DNA of 64,000 nucleotides from JACJYC01 sp964558465 (GTDB taxonomy: Bacteria; Bacteroidota; Bacteroidia; Chitinophagales; Saprospiraceae). The first letter of the stretch is position 1. Every line of letters begins with the position of its first letter. The position numbers and the translations under genes were made by a program. Below the pieces are notes generated by a model that made no database searches, was not told the origin of the DNA, and saw only the letters and a list, made by a program, of their open reading frames with translations. The DNA lies in contig CAZLEF010000037.1 in the NCBI GenBank assembly GCA_964558465.1, forward strand, positions 1 to 64,000, written 5' to 3'. Shown here one piece after another: positions 48,767 through 56,429 of the stretch.

Positions 48767-51163
48767 CTACTGCACAATCCACTCATGCACCCCCGCTGAA
48801 ACGCCTTCCTGCAACTGCATTTCAATGCGCAGCCCCTCAGCCGTCACCGGATCAAAAGTAACCTTGTCCCAGGCATCCTTGGTAGCGGTATAGGCTGAAG
48901 GGTTGGGTACTTCCTGCCAGCGTCCGTTCTTTTTATACAGGAGTTTCCAGGAAGCGGGGACGGCGCATCCGCCCGCAGGGGCGTCATGGAACCAATAGAC
49001 CTGAACGGAGGAAACCTGGGTGGGTTCGGGAAAATCGTATTGCAACCACTCCCTGGTTCCAAATTTGGGCCACCAATGGATATAGGGGCTTTCCGAGTCG
49101 GTGGAACGAGCGGGCAGGATCCGGTCGGCTACGACCTCGAGGCGGCCTTTAACCCCCTCGCTGGCGCTGACCTTGCTCCGGCTGGCAACGCTGGGCGCCG
49201 GCATGGGCGTCGCGAATTCCTTGTCGTACGGGATCCAGACCGACATAAAATCCTTGCCCCGGTTGGCCCACGCATAATAAGGTATGGCCTTCATGGTGAT
49301 CTGGATGTTCATGGGGGCGCCGCCGCCTTCTTCCTGGAATCGTCCCTGCACGCTGATCGTCTGGACGCCGTTCAGCAGGTCCGGCTCAAAAGCCGTTTCC
49401 ACGGGCGCTGTTTTATCGATCAGGTAGTGGACGGTTTCCGGCCGGGGTTGATCCTGCCCTTCGAAACAATAAACCAGGGGGCCGCGCTGAAAGGCCTGCC
49501 GCCCGAGGTCGGCTTTCACGGCTTCGTGGGCCAGTACCCGCCGCACCGGCATGGGGATATCCAGGGTCACTTTGTCGCCGGCGGCCCATTTTCTTTTGAT
49601 CACGGCAAAACCGTCTTCGACCTCGTAATCCAGTTCTTTACCATTGACGCTGATTTTCACGGGGGAATTGTCCGGGGCGTCAAACCGGTAAAGCGAAGAG
49701 GGTACGGCTTCGTTGAGCGCCCAGCCCGGCAGACGCAATTTCAGGGAGAATTTTCCGGTTTTTTCAGGGTTGACTGCAAGGGTCGCCTGTCCGTCCCAGG
49801 GAAACCGGGTCGTCAGGTCCAGTTTTATGGTATTTTCGCCCAGGCCGATTTCCGAATGGCCGCCGATGTAAAGATTGACAAAAAGTTCGTTGTTCCGGAC
49901 GGCGTATTGGTACCCCGGGATGGAAGGCAGGAAACGCGCCATATTGGAAGGGCAGCACGCGCAGGAGAACCAGGGGCTGCGTTCCTGGTTGCGGCGGGCT
50001 TCCAGTACATTGGGGTAAAAAAAGCGGTCGCCGGAAAGGGACAAACCCGAAAGCAGGGCATTGTAGAGGGTCCTTTCCAGTACGTCGATATATTTGGCGT
50101 GGCCGTGCAGCAGAAAAAGCCGGTGGTTCCAGAAAATATTGGCGATGGAGGCGCAGGTTTCGCAATAGGCGGAGTAGTTGGGCAATTCGTAGGGTTCGGC
50201 AAACCCCTCGATGCCGCCGGCAGCGCCGATGCCGCCGGTGACGTAGAGTTTTGTGCCCACCACGTCTTCCCAAATGCTGTCGATGGCGGTGACATAGTCC
50301 TGGTTGCCGCTCAGCGCAGCGATGTCGGCCATACCGGAATACATGTATCCTGCCCGTACTGCGTGGCCGACGGCTTTGCGTTGTTCGGTCACCCTGACAT
50401 CATTCTGGCGATAACTGTCTTTGGGGTCGCCGCCCCGCTGATCCAGGAAAAACTGCGCCTGTTTCAGGTATTTGGGGTCGCCGGTAACGCGGTACAATTT
50501 GGCCAGGCCCATTTCGATGACCTGATGGCCTGGGATCCGTTCCAGTTTGCCCGGGCCAAAATCGTTGCACACCAGGTCGGCGTTTTTGATAGCCAGATCA
50601 AGCATGTTCCGTTTGCCGGTTGCCCAATAATGGGCTGCCGCCGCCTCGTAAAAATGCCCCATATTATAGAGTTCATGGCTGTTCACATGAGTGGAATCCC
50701 AGCGCTGCGCGCCGGCCCAGGGGTGGGTGTGGGCGGGGTCTATGGTTCGGTTGGTGTAGAGGTAACCGTCGTCTTCCGCCGCCTCGCCGAACAGGTCGAT
50801 CAGGGAATCCAGGCGGGCTTCCAGGGCCGGGTTAGGCTTGACCTGCAGCGCATAGGCGGCGCCTTCCACGATCTTGAATACATCCGAATCGTCGAAGGGA
50901 TAAACCGTGTTGAATTCGCCGGTTTTTCTGCCCGCTGCGATTTCGAAATTCAGGATCCGTTTGGTGCTGTCGCATTGATCCAGGGTATAGGCCAGGGTCA
51001 CGTCCTGATGGGTGCGCAGGCGGGGCGCCCAGAAATCGTCGTTGAAATGGACCTTATTGAAGCTGACCGGCTGGATGGGATAGTCCCCCTCAACAGCTTC
51101 CTGTTGCGGCGCCTGATTGCAGGCTGCGAGGAGCAGGAGGATTAAGATAAAAGTTGGTTTCAT
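48767..51163 (-). CDS. GH127 beta-L-arabinofuranosidase-like lipoprotein with C-terminal discoidin-like domain
   Basis: Glycoside hydrolase of the DUF1680/GH127 family, 798 residues, with a lipobox LLAAC (Cys 15), so probably anchored to the cell envelope. The (alpha/alpha)6 domain begins VHFNDDFWAPRLRTHQDVTL. The Zn-site and catalytic residues known from HypBA1 are in place: E319 (GGIEG), E335 and C337 (CETCAS), C403-C404 (CACCPSN). Two beta domains follow, and the last 110 residues (QYDFPEPTQVSSVQVYWFHD) look like a discoidin-type carbohydrate-binding fold. It would release terminal beta-L-arabinofuranose, or an analogous sugar, from glycans. It converges on the second susC/susD operon, which may import the products. 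Confidence 0.9.
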   Translation of the reverse strand: MKPTFILILLLLAACNQAPQQEAVEGDYPIQPVSFNKVHFNDDFWAPRLRTHQDVTLAYTLDQCDSTKRILNFEIAAGRKTGEFNTVYPFDDSDVFKIVEGAAYALQVKPNPALEARLDSLIDLFGEAAEDDGYLYTNRTIDPAHTHPWAGAQRWDSTHVNSHELYNMGHFYEAAAAHYWATGKRNMLDLAIKNADLVCNDFGPGKLERIPGHQVIEMGLAKLYRVTGDPKYLKQAQFFLDQRGGDPKDSYRQNDVRVTEQRKAVGHAVRAGYMYSGMADIAALSGNQDYVTAIDSIWEDVVGTKLYVTGGIGAAGGIEGFAEPYELPNYSAYCETCASIANIFWNHRLFLLHGHAKYIDVLERTLYNALLSGLSLSGDRFFYPNVLEARRNQERSPWFSCACCPSNMARFLPSIPGYQYAVRNNELFVNLYIGGHSEIGLGENTIKLDLTTRFPWDGQATLAVNPEKTGKFSLKLRLPGWALNEAVPSSLYRFDAPDNSPVKISVNGKELDYEVEDGFAVIKRKWAAGDKVTLDIPMPVRRVLAHEAVKADLGRQAFQRGPLVYCFEGQDQPRPETVHYLIDKTAPVETAFEPDLLNGVQTISVQGRFQEEGGGAPMNIQITMKAIPYYAWANRGKDFMSVWIPYDKEFATPMPAPSVASRSKVSASEGVKGRLEVVADRILPARSTDSESPYIHWWPKFGTREWLQYDFPEPTQVSSVQVYWFHDAPAGGCAVPASWKLLYKKNGRWQEVPNPSAYTATKDAWDKVTFDPVTAEGLRIEMQLQEGVSAGVHEWIVQ

Positions 51164-51366
51164 TGTTGTTTATGGTTGTTTATGATGGTTTATGTGAATC
51201 CATTGTTCAAGGTTGTTCATGATTGTTTATAATTGTTCCGCCCGTTAACCACAATGAACCAAAATGAACCACAACGAACCCTTGATTCTGGTGGTTCAGG
51301 GTTTTTGGGAAAGGCGGCGAATTCTTCCCAAATATAATGATTTTCGGCCCAGGATGAATAATAATC
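51164..51366. repeat. GGTTGTTTATGR units facing GTTCATTKTGGTT units
   Basis: Upstream of GH127, short units such as GGTTGTTTATGA (51171-51235) face ATGAACCAMAATGAACC units (about 51254-51282). The two halves are partly complementary. Nothing else is seen in this stretch. Confidence 0.5.
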
Positions 51367-51370
51367 CAAT

Positions 51371-51433
51371 CATTTGTTGATTTGTTGATTTGTTGATGCG
51401 TTGATTTGTTGATGCGTTGATTTGTTGATGCAA
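51371..51433. repeat. GTTGATTT / GTTGATGC octamer tract
   Basis: About seven octamers alternate GTTGATTT and GTTGATGC. It is the same family as the tracts at 1-62, 12.2 and 27.4 kb and lies directly before the decamer array. Confidence 0.8.
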
Positions 51434-51440
51434 TCAATCG

Positions 51441-51572
51441 AATCACTCCAAACCACTCCAAACCACTCCAAACCACTCCAAACCACTCCAAACCATTCCA
51501 AACCATTCCAAACCATTCCAAACCACTCCAAACCACTCCAAACCACTCCAAACCATTCCAAACCCCTCCAAA
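51441..51572. repeat. Decamer tandem array (AACCACTCCA), 13 units
   Basis: Thirteen units recur exactly every 10 bases, each AACCAYTCCA with minor variants. The AAA step formed at each junction therefore falls on the same face of the helix. The array ends 48 bases before the deiodinase-family promoter box. Confidence 0.9.
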
Positions 51573-51619
51573 AGCGTGGCCATTCGGGTAAAAATCCAAA
51601 CAAGCTCTTAAAAACATCC

Positions 51620-51627
51620 TACCTTTG
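51620..51627 (+). promoter_or_regulatory. Candidate -7 box (TACCTTTG) of the deiodinase-sigma operon
   Basis: An exact TAnnTTTG match 18 bases before ATG 51646. No -33 TTG is present at the usual spacing, so an activator or alternative sigma factor may be involved. Confidence 0.45.
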
Positions 51628-51645
51628 CACCCTATACATGAAACG

Positions 51646-52338
51646 ATGCCAAAAACGCAATGTCCATTTATTGCCTACCGGGGTATCAGGTACCCCAAGG
51701 CGGAAATGCTCAACCGGAGCCGGGAGTTTTACCAGATGATGAATAAACGGCGGACCCTCCGGGATTTCAGCGATAAACCTGTGCCCAGGGAAGTGATCGA
51801 GAACATTGTCATGACAGCCGCGTCCGCCCCGTCGGGCGCGCACAAACAGCCCTGGATGTTTTGTGTGGTATCCGATCCGGAGATCAAGCAGAAGATCAGG
51901 GTGGCGGCGGAGAAGGAGGAATATGAAAATTACCACGGCAGAATGTCGCCGGAATGGATCGAAGACCTGTTGCCATTTGGCACCGACTGGCATAAACCAT
52001 TCCTCGAAACAGCGCCCTATCTCATCGTGGTTTTCAAAAAAGCCTACGATGTGGCGGGAGAAGAAAAAAGAAAAAATTATTACGTCAATGAATCGGTTGG
52101 GCTGGCCTGCGGTTTTTTGCTGGCGGCCATTCACAATTCAGGCCTTGCGGCGTTGACGCATACCCCGAGCCCGATGAATTTTTTATGTGAAATATTGAGG
52201 AGGCCGGAAAATGAGCGGCCGTTTTTACTGATCCCTGTTGGATATCCTGCAGCGGATGCAAAAGTGCCCGACCTGCAACGAAAAGGAGGAAAAGAAGTGC
52301 TGGTTTGGTACCATTCTTCTGACGAAGACCAAGATTGA
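51646..52338 (+). CDS. Nitroreductase-fold protein, iodotyrosine deiodinase (IYD) family
   Basis: FMN-dependent protein of 230 residues. The N-terminal part has RRTLRDFSDKPVPREVIENI and SAPSGAHKQPW, the FMN-phosphate-binding region. The active-site lid carries the E-Y-K triad that defines IYD: E92, Y96 (ENYHGRM) and K117 (GTDWHK), with the same spacing (4 and 21) as in human IYD. From memory the Haliscomenobacter hydrossis enzyme has these at 91, 95 and 116. It should reductively remove halogen from halotyrosine-like phenols. ATG 51646 is chosen over an upstream TTG that overlaps the promoter box. Its TGA overlaps the next ATG by one base, so it is co-translated with a sigma factor gene, an unusual pairing. 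Confidence 0.88.
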   Translation: MPKTQCPFIAYRGIRYPKAEMLNRSREFYQMMNKRRTLRDFSDKPVPREVIENIVMTAASAPSGAHKQPWMFCVVSDPEIKQKIRVAAEKEEYENYHGRMSPEWIEDLLPFGTDWHKPFLETAPYLIVVFKKAYDVAGEEKRKNYYVNESVGLACGFLLAAIHNSGLAALTHTPSPMNFLCEILRRPENERPFLLIPVGYPAADAKVPDLQRKGGKEVLVWYHSSDEDQD

Positions 52339-52928
52339 TGCTGCGTTTACTGAGATTTGGCCGTCAGCCTGCCGATACCGACCAGGAACTGCTGATCCGG
52401 TTCCGGGAAACCGGCGATCAGGCCTTTCTGGGGCAACTCTACGAGCGATACCTGGAGTTGACCTACGGCTTATGTCTCAAATACCTGGAGGAAGAAAATC
52501 TGGCCCAGGACGCTGTCATTGAAATTTATGAAGCGCTGGTCCGGAAACTGCCGGAACATCAGGTGCAATATTTTCGTTCCTGGTTGTATACTTTCGCCAA
52601 AAACCATTGCCTGATGCAACTTCGGCGGGACGGAAAAAAAATCCTCCAGGCTTTTGACCCCGCGGTTATGCAATCTGTTGATATCCGGCATCTGAATGAA
52701 GAAGAAGTCCGGCCGGATGAACAGAACGCCTGGTTGGAAGATTGCATGAAGAAACTATCCGATCAACAAAAACGTTGCATTGAGTTGTTCTATTATCAGG
52801 ACAAATCGTACAAGGAAATAGCCGAAATGGACGGCGAAGACCTGGGCACGGTGCGCTCCCATCTACAGAACGGGCGGCGCAACCTGAGAAAATGCATGGA
52901 TCAAAAACAAGACGCCGATCTTGAATAA
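52338..52928 (+). CDS. Sigma-70 family RNA polymerase sigma factor (ECF type)
   Basis: A protein of 196 residues with region 2 (DQELLIRFRETGDQAFLGQLYERY...EENLAQDAV, then the WLYTFAKNHCLMQLRRDGK helix) and region 4 (LSDQQKRCIELFYYQDKSYK, EIAEMDGEDLGTVRSHLQNG). The helix-turn-helix at the end would read a -35-type element. ATG 52338 overlaps the upstream stop (TGATG). Its own stop is overlapped by 8 bases by the next gene, which encodes a membrane protein with the properties of an anti-sigma factor. The pair would sense an envelope signal. Likely targets include its own operon. Confidence 0.92.
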   Translation: MLRLLRFGRQPADTDQELLIRFRETGDQAFLGQLYERYLELTYGLCLKYLEEENLAQDAVIEIYEALVRKLPEHQVQYFRSWLYTFAKNHCLMQLRRDGKKILQAFDPAVMQSVDIRHLNEEEVRPDEQNAWLEDCMKKLSDQQKRCIELFYYQDKSYKEIAEMDGEDLGTVRSHLQNGRRNLRKCMDQKQDADLE

Positions 52929-54252
52929 AAACAAGAAACATATCAACCTTTTGGTGTCGCGATGGCTTCACGGGGAAACCGGCTGGAGAGAAGAAACCCG
53001 GTTGGATCATCTGGCCCGTGAGGATGAATTCCTGGCGGAAGCGATGGAGGGTTACCGGAAGTTCCCGGCATCCGACCATGCCGGCAACCTGGATCGCCTG
53101 CGCGTCCGCCTGCGGCAGGGAAAACGTAGACCTTTGGTTTTTGTTTACCGGACTGCCGCCGCCATTGCCGTTTTGGTAGTGGCCGGGGGTATTTTCTGGA
53201 TGTTTAACCGCCAGGAGACCGGCTTGGATGGATTTGCACAAACCAAAATAATGGCCGAACCTGTGGAAGAACAGACTGAAACAGCTCCGGCCCCGGCAGA
53301 ACCTGAAGGGGTTGCTGCGGAGGAAGATCAGGCTGGAACCCAATATTCGGCGCCTTCCCTTCCGGCGACTACCCGGCAACCCCCGCCTGAAAAATCAGGG
53401 GAACTTGCAGATGAATCCATCCATCACGAACCGGAAGACCTGGCGGCCCGCTCCGAAGCCGGTGGGCAGGAAACCATCGAGGCCTTGCAAAAAATGGAGG
53501 TGAAGCCGGATGCGGATATCGCCCGGGCCGGGGATAAAACCCTGGAACGGGAAGCCGCCCCCAAACCCTCAGCCGCCAAAGAAAAAGCGCCGGCGGGCCC
53601 TCCTCCTGGCATTGAAAGGCCTGCCCAGTTAAATTCATTCAACACCGCTTCAAGCCAACCGGGCCGGGGGCAACGGCTGATCCAGGGGACGATTTCCGAC
53701 GGCGAGGGTTATCCGCTCATCGGCGCATCCGTCTTCATCAAGAACTCCGGCAAAGGAACGGTGACCGGCATAGACGGGCGGTTTTCCATTCTGGCCGATA
53801 CCTCTGACCAGCGATTGTCGGTATCTTATACGGGTTTCACGACCCGGGAATTTCCCATTTCGGGTCAAAACGCAGTCAATCTGGTGCTGGAGCCTTCCGG
53901 GGTTGCCCTCAACGAAGTAGTGGTTACAGGCCTCGGAGCGAAAAAAAATAAAAAAGATGCGGGAGGCGCCAAAGCCGAGCCCCGCGGCGGATACGCGCGC
54001 CTGAACCGTTACCTGCGCAAAAACCTGCGTTTGCCGGATGACTTCAAAGCCGACACCCTTTCCGGCAGGGTAATCCTCAAGTTTTTGGTAGAACCCAACG
54101 GCAAACTCGACCGTTTTCAGGTGATCGAATCCCTTTGCCCTGCCTGCGACCAGGAGGCGATCCGCGTGTTGCGCGAAGGCCCGCCCTGGGAAGTGCTGGG
54201 CGAGCAGAAGCCGGTGGAGGTGATCCTGACGGCGCCGTTTCGGCGGGAGTGA
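52921..54252 (+). CDS. Anti-sigma-like membrane protein with SusC-type N-terminal module and TonB C-terminal domain
   Basis: A 443-residue single-pass protein. Residues 1-70 form a basic cytoplasmic part (NLLVSRWLHGETGWREETRL) suited to hold the sigma factor encoded upstream. One membrane helix follows (about 72-96). Then comes a Pro/Glu/Ala-rich periplasmic linker (about 100-245), a carboxypeptidase-regulatory-like domain (about 252-325: IQGTISDGEGYPLIGASVFI) ending in NEVVVTGLGAKKNKK, which copies the TonB-box region of SusC receptors, and a TonB C-terminal domain (about 358-443: SGRVILKFLVEPNGKLDRF, CDQEAIRVLREGPPW). It starts at a TTG overlapping the sigma gene by 8 bases. Reading: a device that couples TonB-receptor status to sigma activity. 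The combination is not one I know by name. Confidence 0.8.
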   Translation: MNKNKKHINLLVSRWLHGETGWREETRLDHLAREDEFLAEAMEGYRKFPASDHAGNLDRLRVRLRQGKRRPLVFVYRTAAAIAVLVVAGGIFWMFNRQETGLDGFAQTKIMAEPVEEQTETAPAPAEPEGVAAEEDQAGTQYSAPSLPATTRQPPPEKSGELADESIHHEPEDLAARSEAGGQETIEALQKMEVKPDADIARAGDKTLEREAAPKPSAAKEKAPAGPPPGIERPAQLNSFNTASSQPGRGQRLIQGTISDGEGYPLIGASVFIKNSGKGTVTGIDGRFSILADTSDQRLSVSYTGFTTREFPISGQNAVNLVLEPSGVALNEVVVTGLGAKKNKKDAGGAKAEPRGGYARLNRYLRKNLRLPDDFKADTLSGRVILKFLVEPNGKLDRFQVIESLCPACDQEAIRVLREGPPWEVLGEQKPVEVILTAPFRRE

Positions 54253-54351
54253 GGGTGTGGGATGTTGTCTTTGCGGGCTTGATCCCGGAGATCCGGAGGA
54301 GCGAGCCCCACGCCTCGGCACATGGGTGAAGTTATTTTTTTTTCACCACGA

Positions 54352-54370
54352 CCTGTCCCGCAAGGCGGGA
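54352..54370. repeat. CCTGTCCCGCAAGGCGGGA hairpin, second copy
   Basis: A 19-base string identical to 32379-32397, with a TCCCGC...GCGGGA stem. Both copies are intergenic. Confidence 0.7.
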
Positions 54371-54425
54371 TAAGACATAAAAGGTCACAATAGCAACATG
54401 AACTCCGGTTCATCAATCTTTATAT

Positions 54426-54433
54426 TACCTTTG
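54426..54433 (+). promoter_or_regulatory. Candidate -7 box (TACCTTTG) for the DUF58 gene
   Basis: Exact TAnnTTTG match 25 bases before ATG 54459. No -33 TTG at the expected distance. Confidence 0.45.
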
Positions 54434-54458
54434 AAGATTATTTTAATTTTTTTTATTG

Positions 54459-55784
54459 ATGTTTCGCGACCTCCACCTCACCAACCGTTTCTTCGCCGCA
54501 CTGGGCCTTTTGGCCGCCCTGTTCGGCCTGGGCTTTCCCTTTCCGTTTTTGTTTCCGGTGGCGCAAGGTGTTTTTGTCCTGTTCCTGGCCCTGGTGATGG
54601 TGGATGCATTTGTGTTGTTCAACCCGGGAATGCGACTCAAGATCCGGCGGCGGCTGCCCAGGGTTTTGAGCCTTGGCGACGCCAATCCGGTGCGGATTGA
54701 ATTGACCAACCAAAGCCCGGCCACCGTCTACCTGACGGTGATCGATGAACTGCCCGTCCAGTTCCAGATCCGGGATTTTGAACGCAAATTATCCCTCAAT
54801 CCGGGTGAGTTGAAACAATTGCATTACGAACTGCGGCCACTGACCCGCGGGGAATATATTTTTGGTTCGGTCCGGGTATTTGTTTCCTCTATCCTCGGCT
54901 TGCTCCACCGGCGGATCAGCCAGGATTTTCCGATGAAGGCCCCCGTATACCCCTCGATCATCCAGATGAAACAATACGAATTGTGGGCTTTCGACCGGAT
55001 CAGCCACCAGAAGGGGATCAAAAAACTGCGCCGGATCGGGCATAGCTACGAATTTGAACAGATCAAAAATTATATCCGCGGGGATGATTACCGGAGCATC
55101 AACTGGAAGGCCAGCAGCCGCAGGGCTTCCCTGATGGTCAACCAGTATGAAGACGAAAGGGCACAGCAGATCTATTGCATCATCGACAAAAGCCGGGTGA
55201 TGCGCATGCCCTTCGAAGGGCTCAGCCTGATGGATTACGCCATCAATTCCAGCCTGGTGATCTCCAATATTGCCCTGAAAAAACACGACCGCGCCGGCCT
55301 GATCACCTTTTCCGATATCGTTGGTTCCACCATCAAGGCCGACAGCCGCCCCACCCAGTTGAATACCTTGCTGACTGCCCTGTACAACGAACAGGAACGC
55401 CCGGTGGAAGCCAATTACGAGATCCTTTACCACGCCGCCCGGAAACTGGTCAACGGCCGGAGTTTGCTGCTTCTGTTCACCAATTTCGAAAGCATGTACG
55501 CCCTCGACCGGGTATTGCCCATCCTCCGGCGCATCAATAACCTGCACCTGCTGGTGGCGGTGTTCTTTGAAAACACGGAGGTGCGGGCTTTTGCCGAAAC
55601 ACCGGCCACGTCAACCGAGGGTATTTATCAACAAACCATTGCCCGGAAGTTCCTCTACGAAAAATCCCAGATGGTGCAAAAACTGATGCAATTCGGCATC
55701 CAGGCTATCCTTACCCGTCCGCAGGAGCTTTCGATCAATACCGTTAACAAATATCTGGAGTTGAAGGCTAAGGGGTTGATTTAG
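54459..55784 (+). CDS. DUF58 domain-containing membrane protein
   Basis: A 441-residue protein with two N-terminal membrane helices (about 10-50: FFAALGLLAALFGLGFPF and GVFVLFLALVMVDAFVLF), a beta-rich middle domain, and the DUF58 core (YIRGDDYRSINWKASSRRAS, about 200-220) continuing into a vWA-like fold (QQIYCIIDKSRVM..., SLLLLFTNFESM). DUF58 proteins usually travel with a MoxR ATPase and vWA proteins and help assemble envelope or metalloenzyme complexes; no MoxR gene is next to it here. ATG 54459 is chosen over the preceding TTG. It follows the sigma/anti-sigma operon with its own promoter box. Confidence 0.88.
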   Translation: MFRDLHLTNRFFAALGLLAALFGLGFPFPFLFPVAQGVFVLFLALVMVDAFVLFNPGMRLKIRRRLPRVLSLGDANPVRIELTNQSPATVYLTVIDELPVQFQIRDFERKLSLNPGELKQLHYELRPLTRGEYIFGSVRVFVSSILGLLHRRISQDFPMKAPVYPSIIQMKQYELWAFDRISHQKGIKKLRRIGHSYEFEQIKNYIRGDDYRSINWKASSRRASLMVNQYEDERAQQIYCIIDKSRVMRMPFEGLSLMDYAINSSLVISNIALKKHDRAGLITFSDIVGSTIKADSRPTQLNTLLTALYNEQERPVEANYEILYHAARKLVNGRSLLLLFTNFESMYALDRVLPILRRINNLHLLVAVFFENTEVRAFAETPATSTEGIYQQTIARKFLYEKSQMVQKLMQFGIQAILTRPQELSINTVNKYLELKAKGLI

Positions 55785-55815
55785 TCCTCAGTCTGCAGTC
55801 TTCGCCGTTCCCACT

Positions 55816-55839
55816 TTGTACCGCCGACGTCCCGTCGGT
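55816..55839. repeat. Dispersed GTACC palindromic element, copy 7
   Basis: TTGTACCGC is followed by a CCGACG-TCC-CGTCGG stem (55824-55838). The stem shows the G-C swap seen in copy 5, with pairing kept. A CTGAGCATAGTCGAAGC string, similar to one near 40540, follows at about 55888. Confidence 0.7.
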
Positions 55840-55968
55840 CGGGCCGGGCGCTGAATTCGGTCCCTTAGCCATTGAATCACCTTCCTGCTGAGCATAGTCG
55901 AAGCGCCAAGTCCCCCAATTCATTTACCTTTGGGAGAGATGAAATTTTGGTAAGTAGCGCTCTCCGGC

Positions 55969-56001
55969 ACGTTTACGAAACTTCGAAAGTTTCGTAAACG
56001 T
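55969..56001. promoter_or_regulatory. Perfect 33-bp palindrome upstream of the DsrE gene
   Basis: Arms of 15 bp (ACGTTTACGAAACTT at 55969-55983 and its complement at 55987-56001) enclose a 3-base centre. It lies 48 bases before the DsrE ATG. It could be an operator, a terminator for the upstream gene, or another dispersed repeat; the symmetry alone cannot decide. Confidence 0.5.
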
Positions 56002-56049
56002 TGACCAGGTTGACTACTTTAAAATGCTACATAGTGGAAATCAACAACC

Positions 56050-56403
56050 ATGAAAATACTGATCATCATCAACGACGCGCCATACGGGACTGAAAAAGCA
56101 TACAATGCTTTACGCCTGGCCATCCAACTTGGTAAAGACCACGAAACCGCAGAAGTCAGGATCTTTCTGATGGCGGACGCAGTCGCCTGCGCCGTTCCGA
56201 ATCAGAACACGCCCAACGGCTATTACAACATTGAGCGCATGTTGAAATTGGCGCTGAATAAAGGTGCAAAAGTCAAATTATGCGGCAGTTGCACGGAAGC
56301 CAGGGGGTTAAAAAACGTTCCGCTTCTGGAAGGGACGGAAATCAGTTCAATGGCGGAACTGGCGCAATGGACAGTGGACAGTGATAAGATACTAACTTTT
56401 TAA
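56050..56403 (+). CDS. DsrE family protein
   Basis: A 117-residue cytoplasmic protein of the DsrE/DsrF-like fold. The N-terminal strand KILIIINDAPYGTEKAYNAL, the middle EVRIFLMADAVACAVPNQ and the C-terminal cysteine pair C78-x-x-C81 (LCGSCTEARG) match the subgroup with a conserved redox or persulfide-carrying Cys. Such proteins carry sulfur or act as peroxiredoxin-like factors. It is followed 26 bases later by an MFS transporter gene on the same strand, with which it probably forms an operon. Confidence 0.88.
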   Translation: MKILIIINDAPYGTEKAYNALRLAIQLGKDHETAEVRIFLMADAVACAVPNQNTPNGYYNIERMLKLALNKGAKVKLCGSCTEARGLKNVPLLEGTEISSMAELAQWTVDSDKILTF

Positions 56404-56429
56404 ATGCCTGAACCAGAAGCGACGTCAAA

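Noticed and set aside
48986..51145. A 719-codon open frame antisense to the GH127 gene
   Set aside because: It is an exact shadow of a gene with clear GH127 motifs and a lipobox; the antisense product has no recognisable domain, signal or starts with context, and such shadows are expected in moderately GC-rich coding DNA.
51371..51572. Possible CRISPR array
   Set aside because: Units are 8 and 10 bases, contiguous, without spacers, and no cas genes are present.
51207..51617. Proteins made of repeated Trp/Gly/Val or Pro/Asn/His decamer translations
   Set aside because: They are translations of the decamer array (10-bp units read in three frames) and have no natural start or non-repeat domain.
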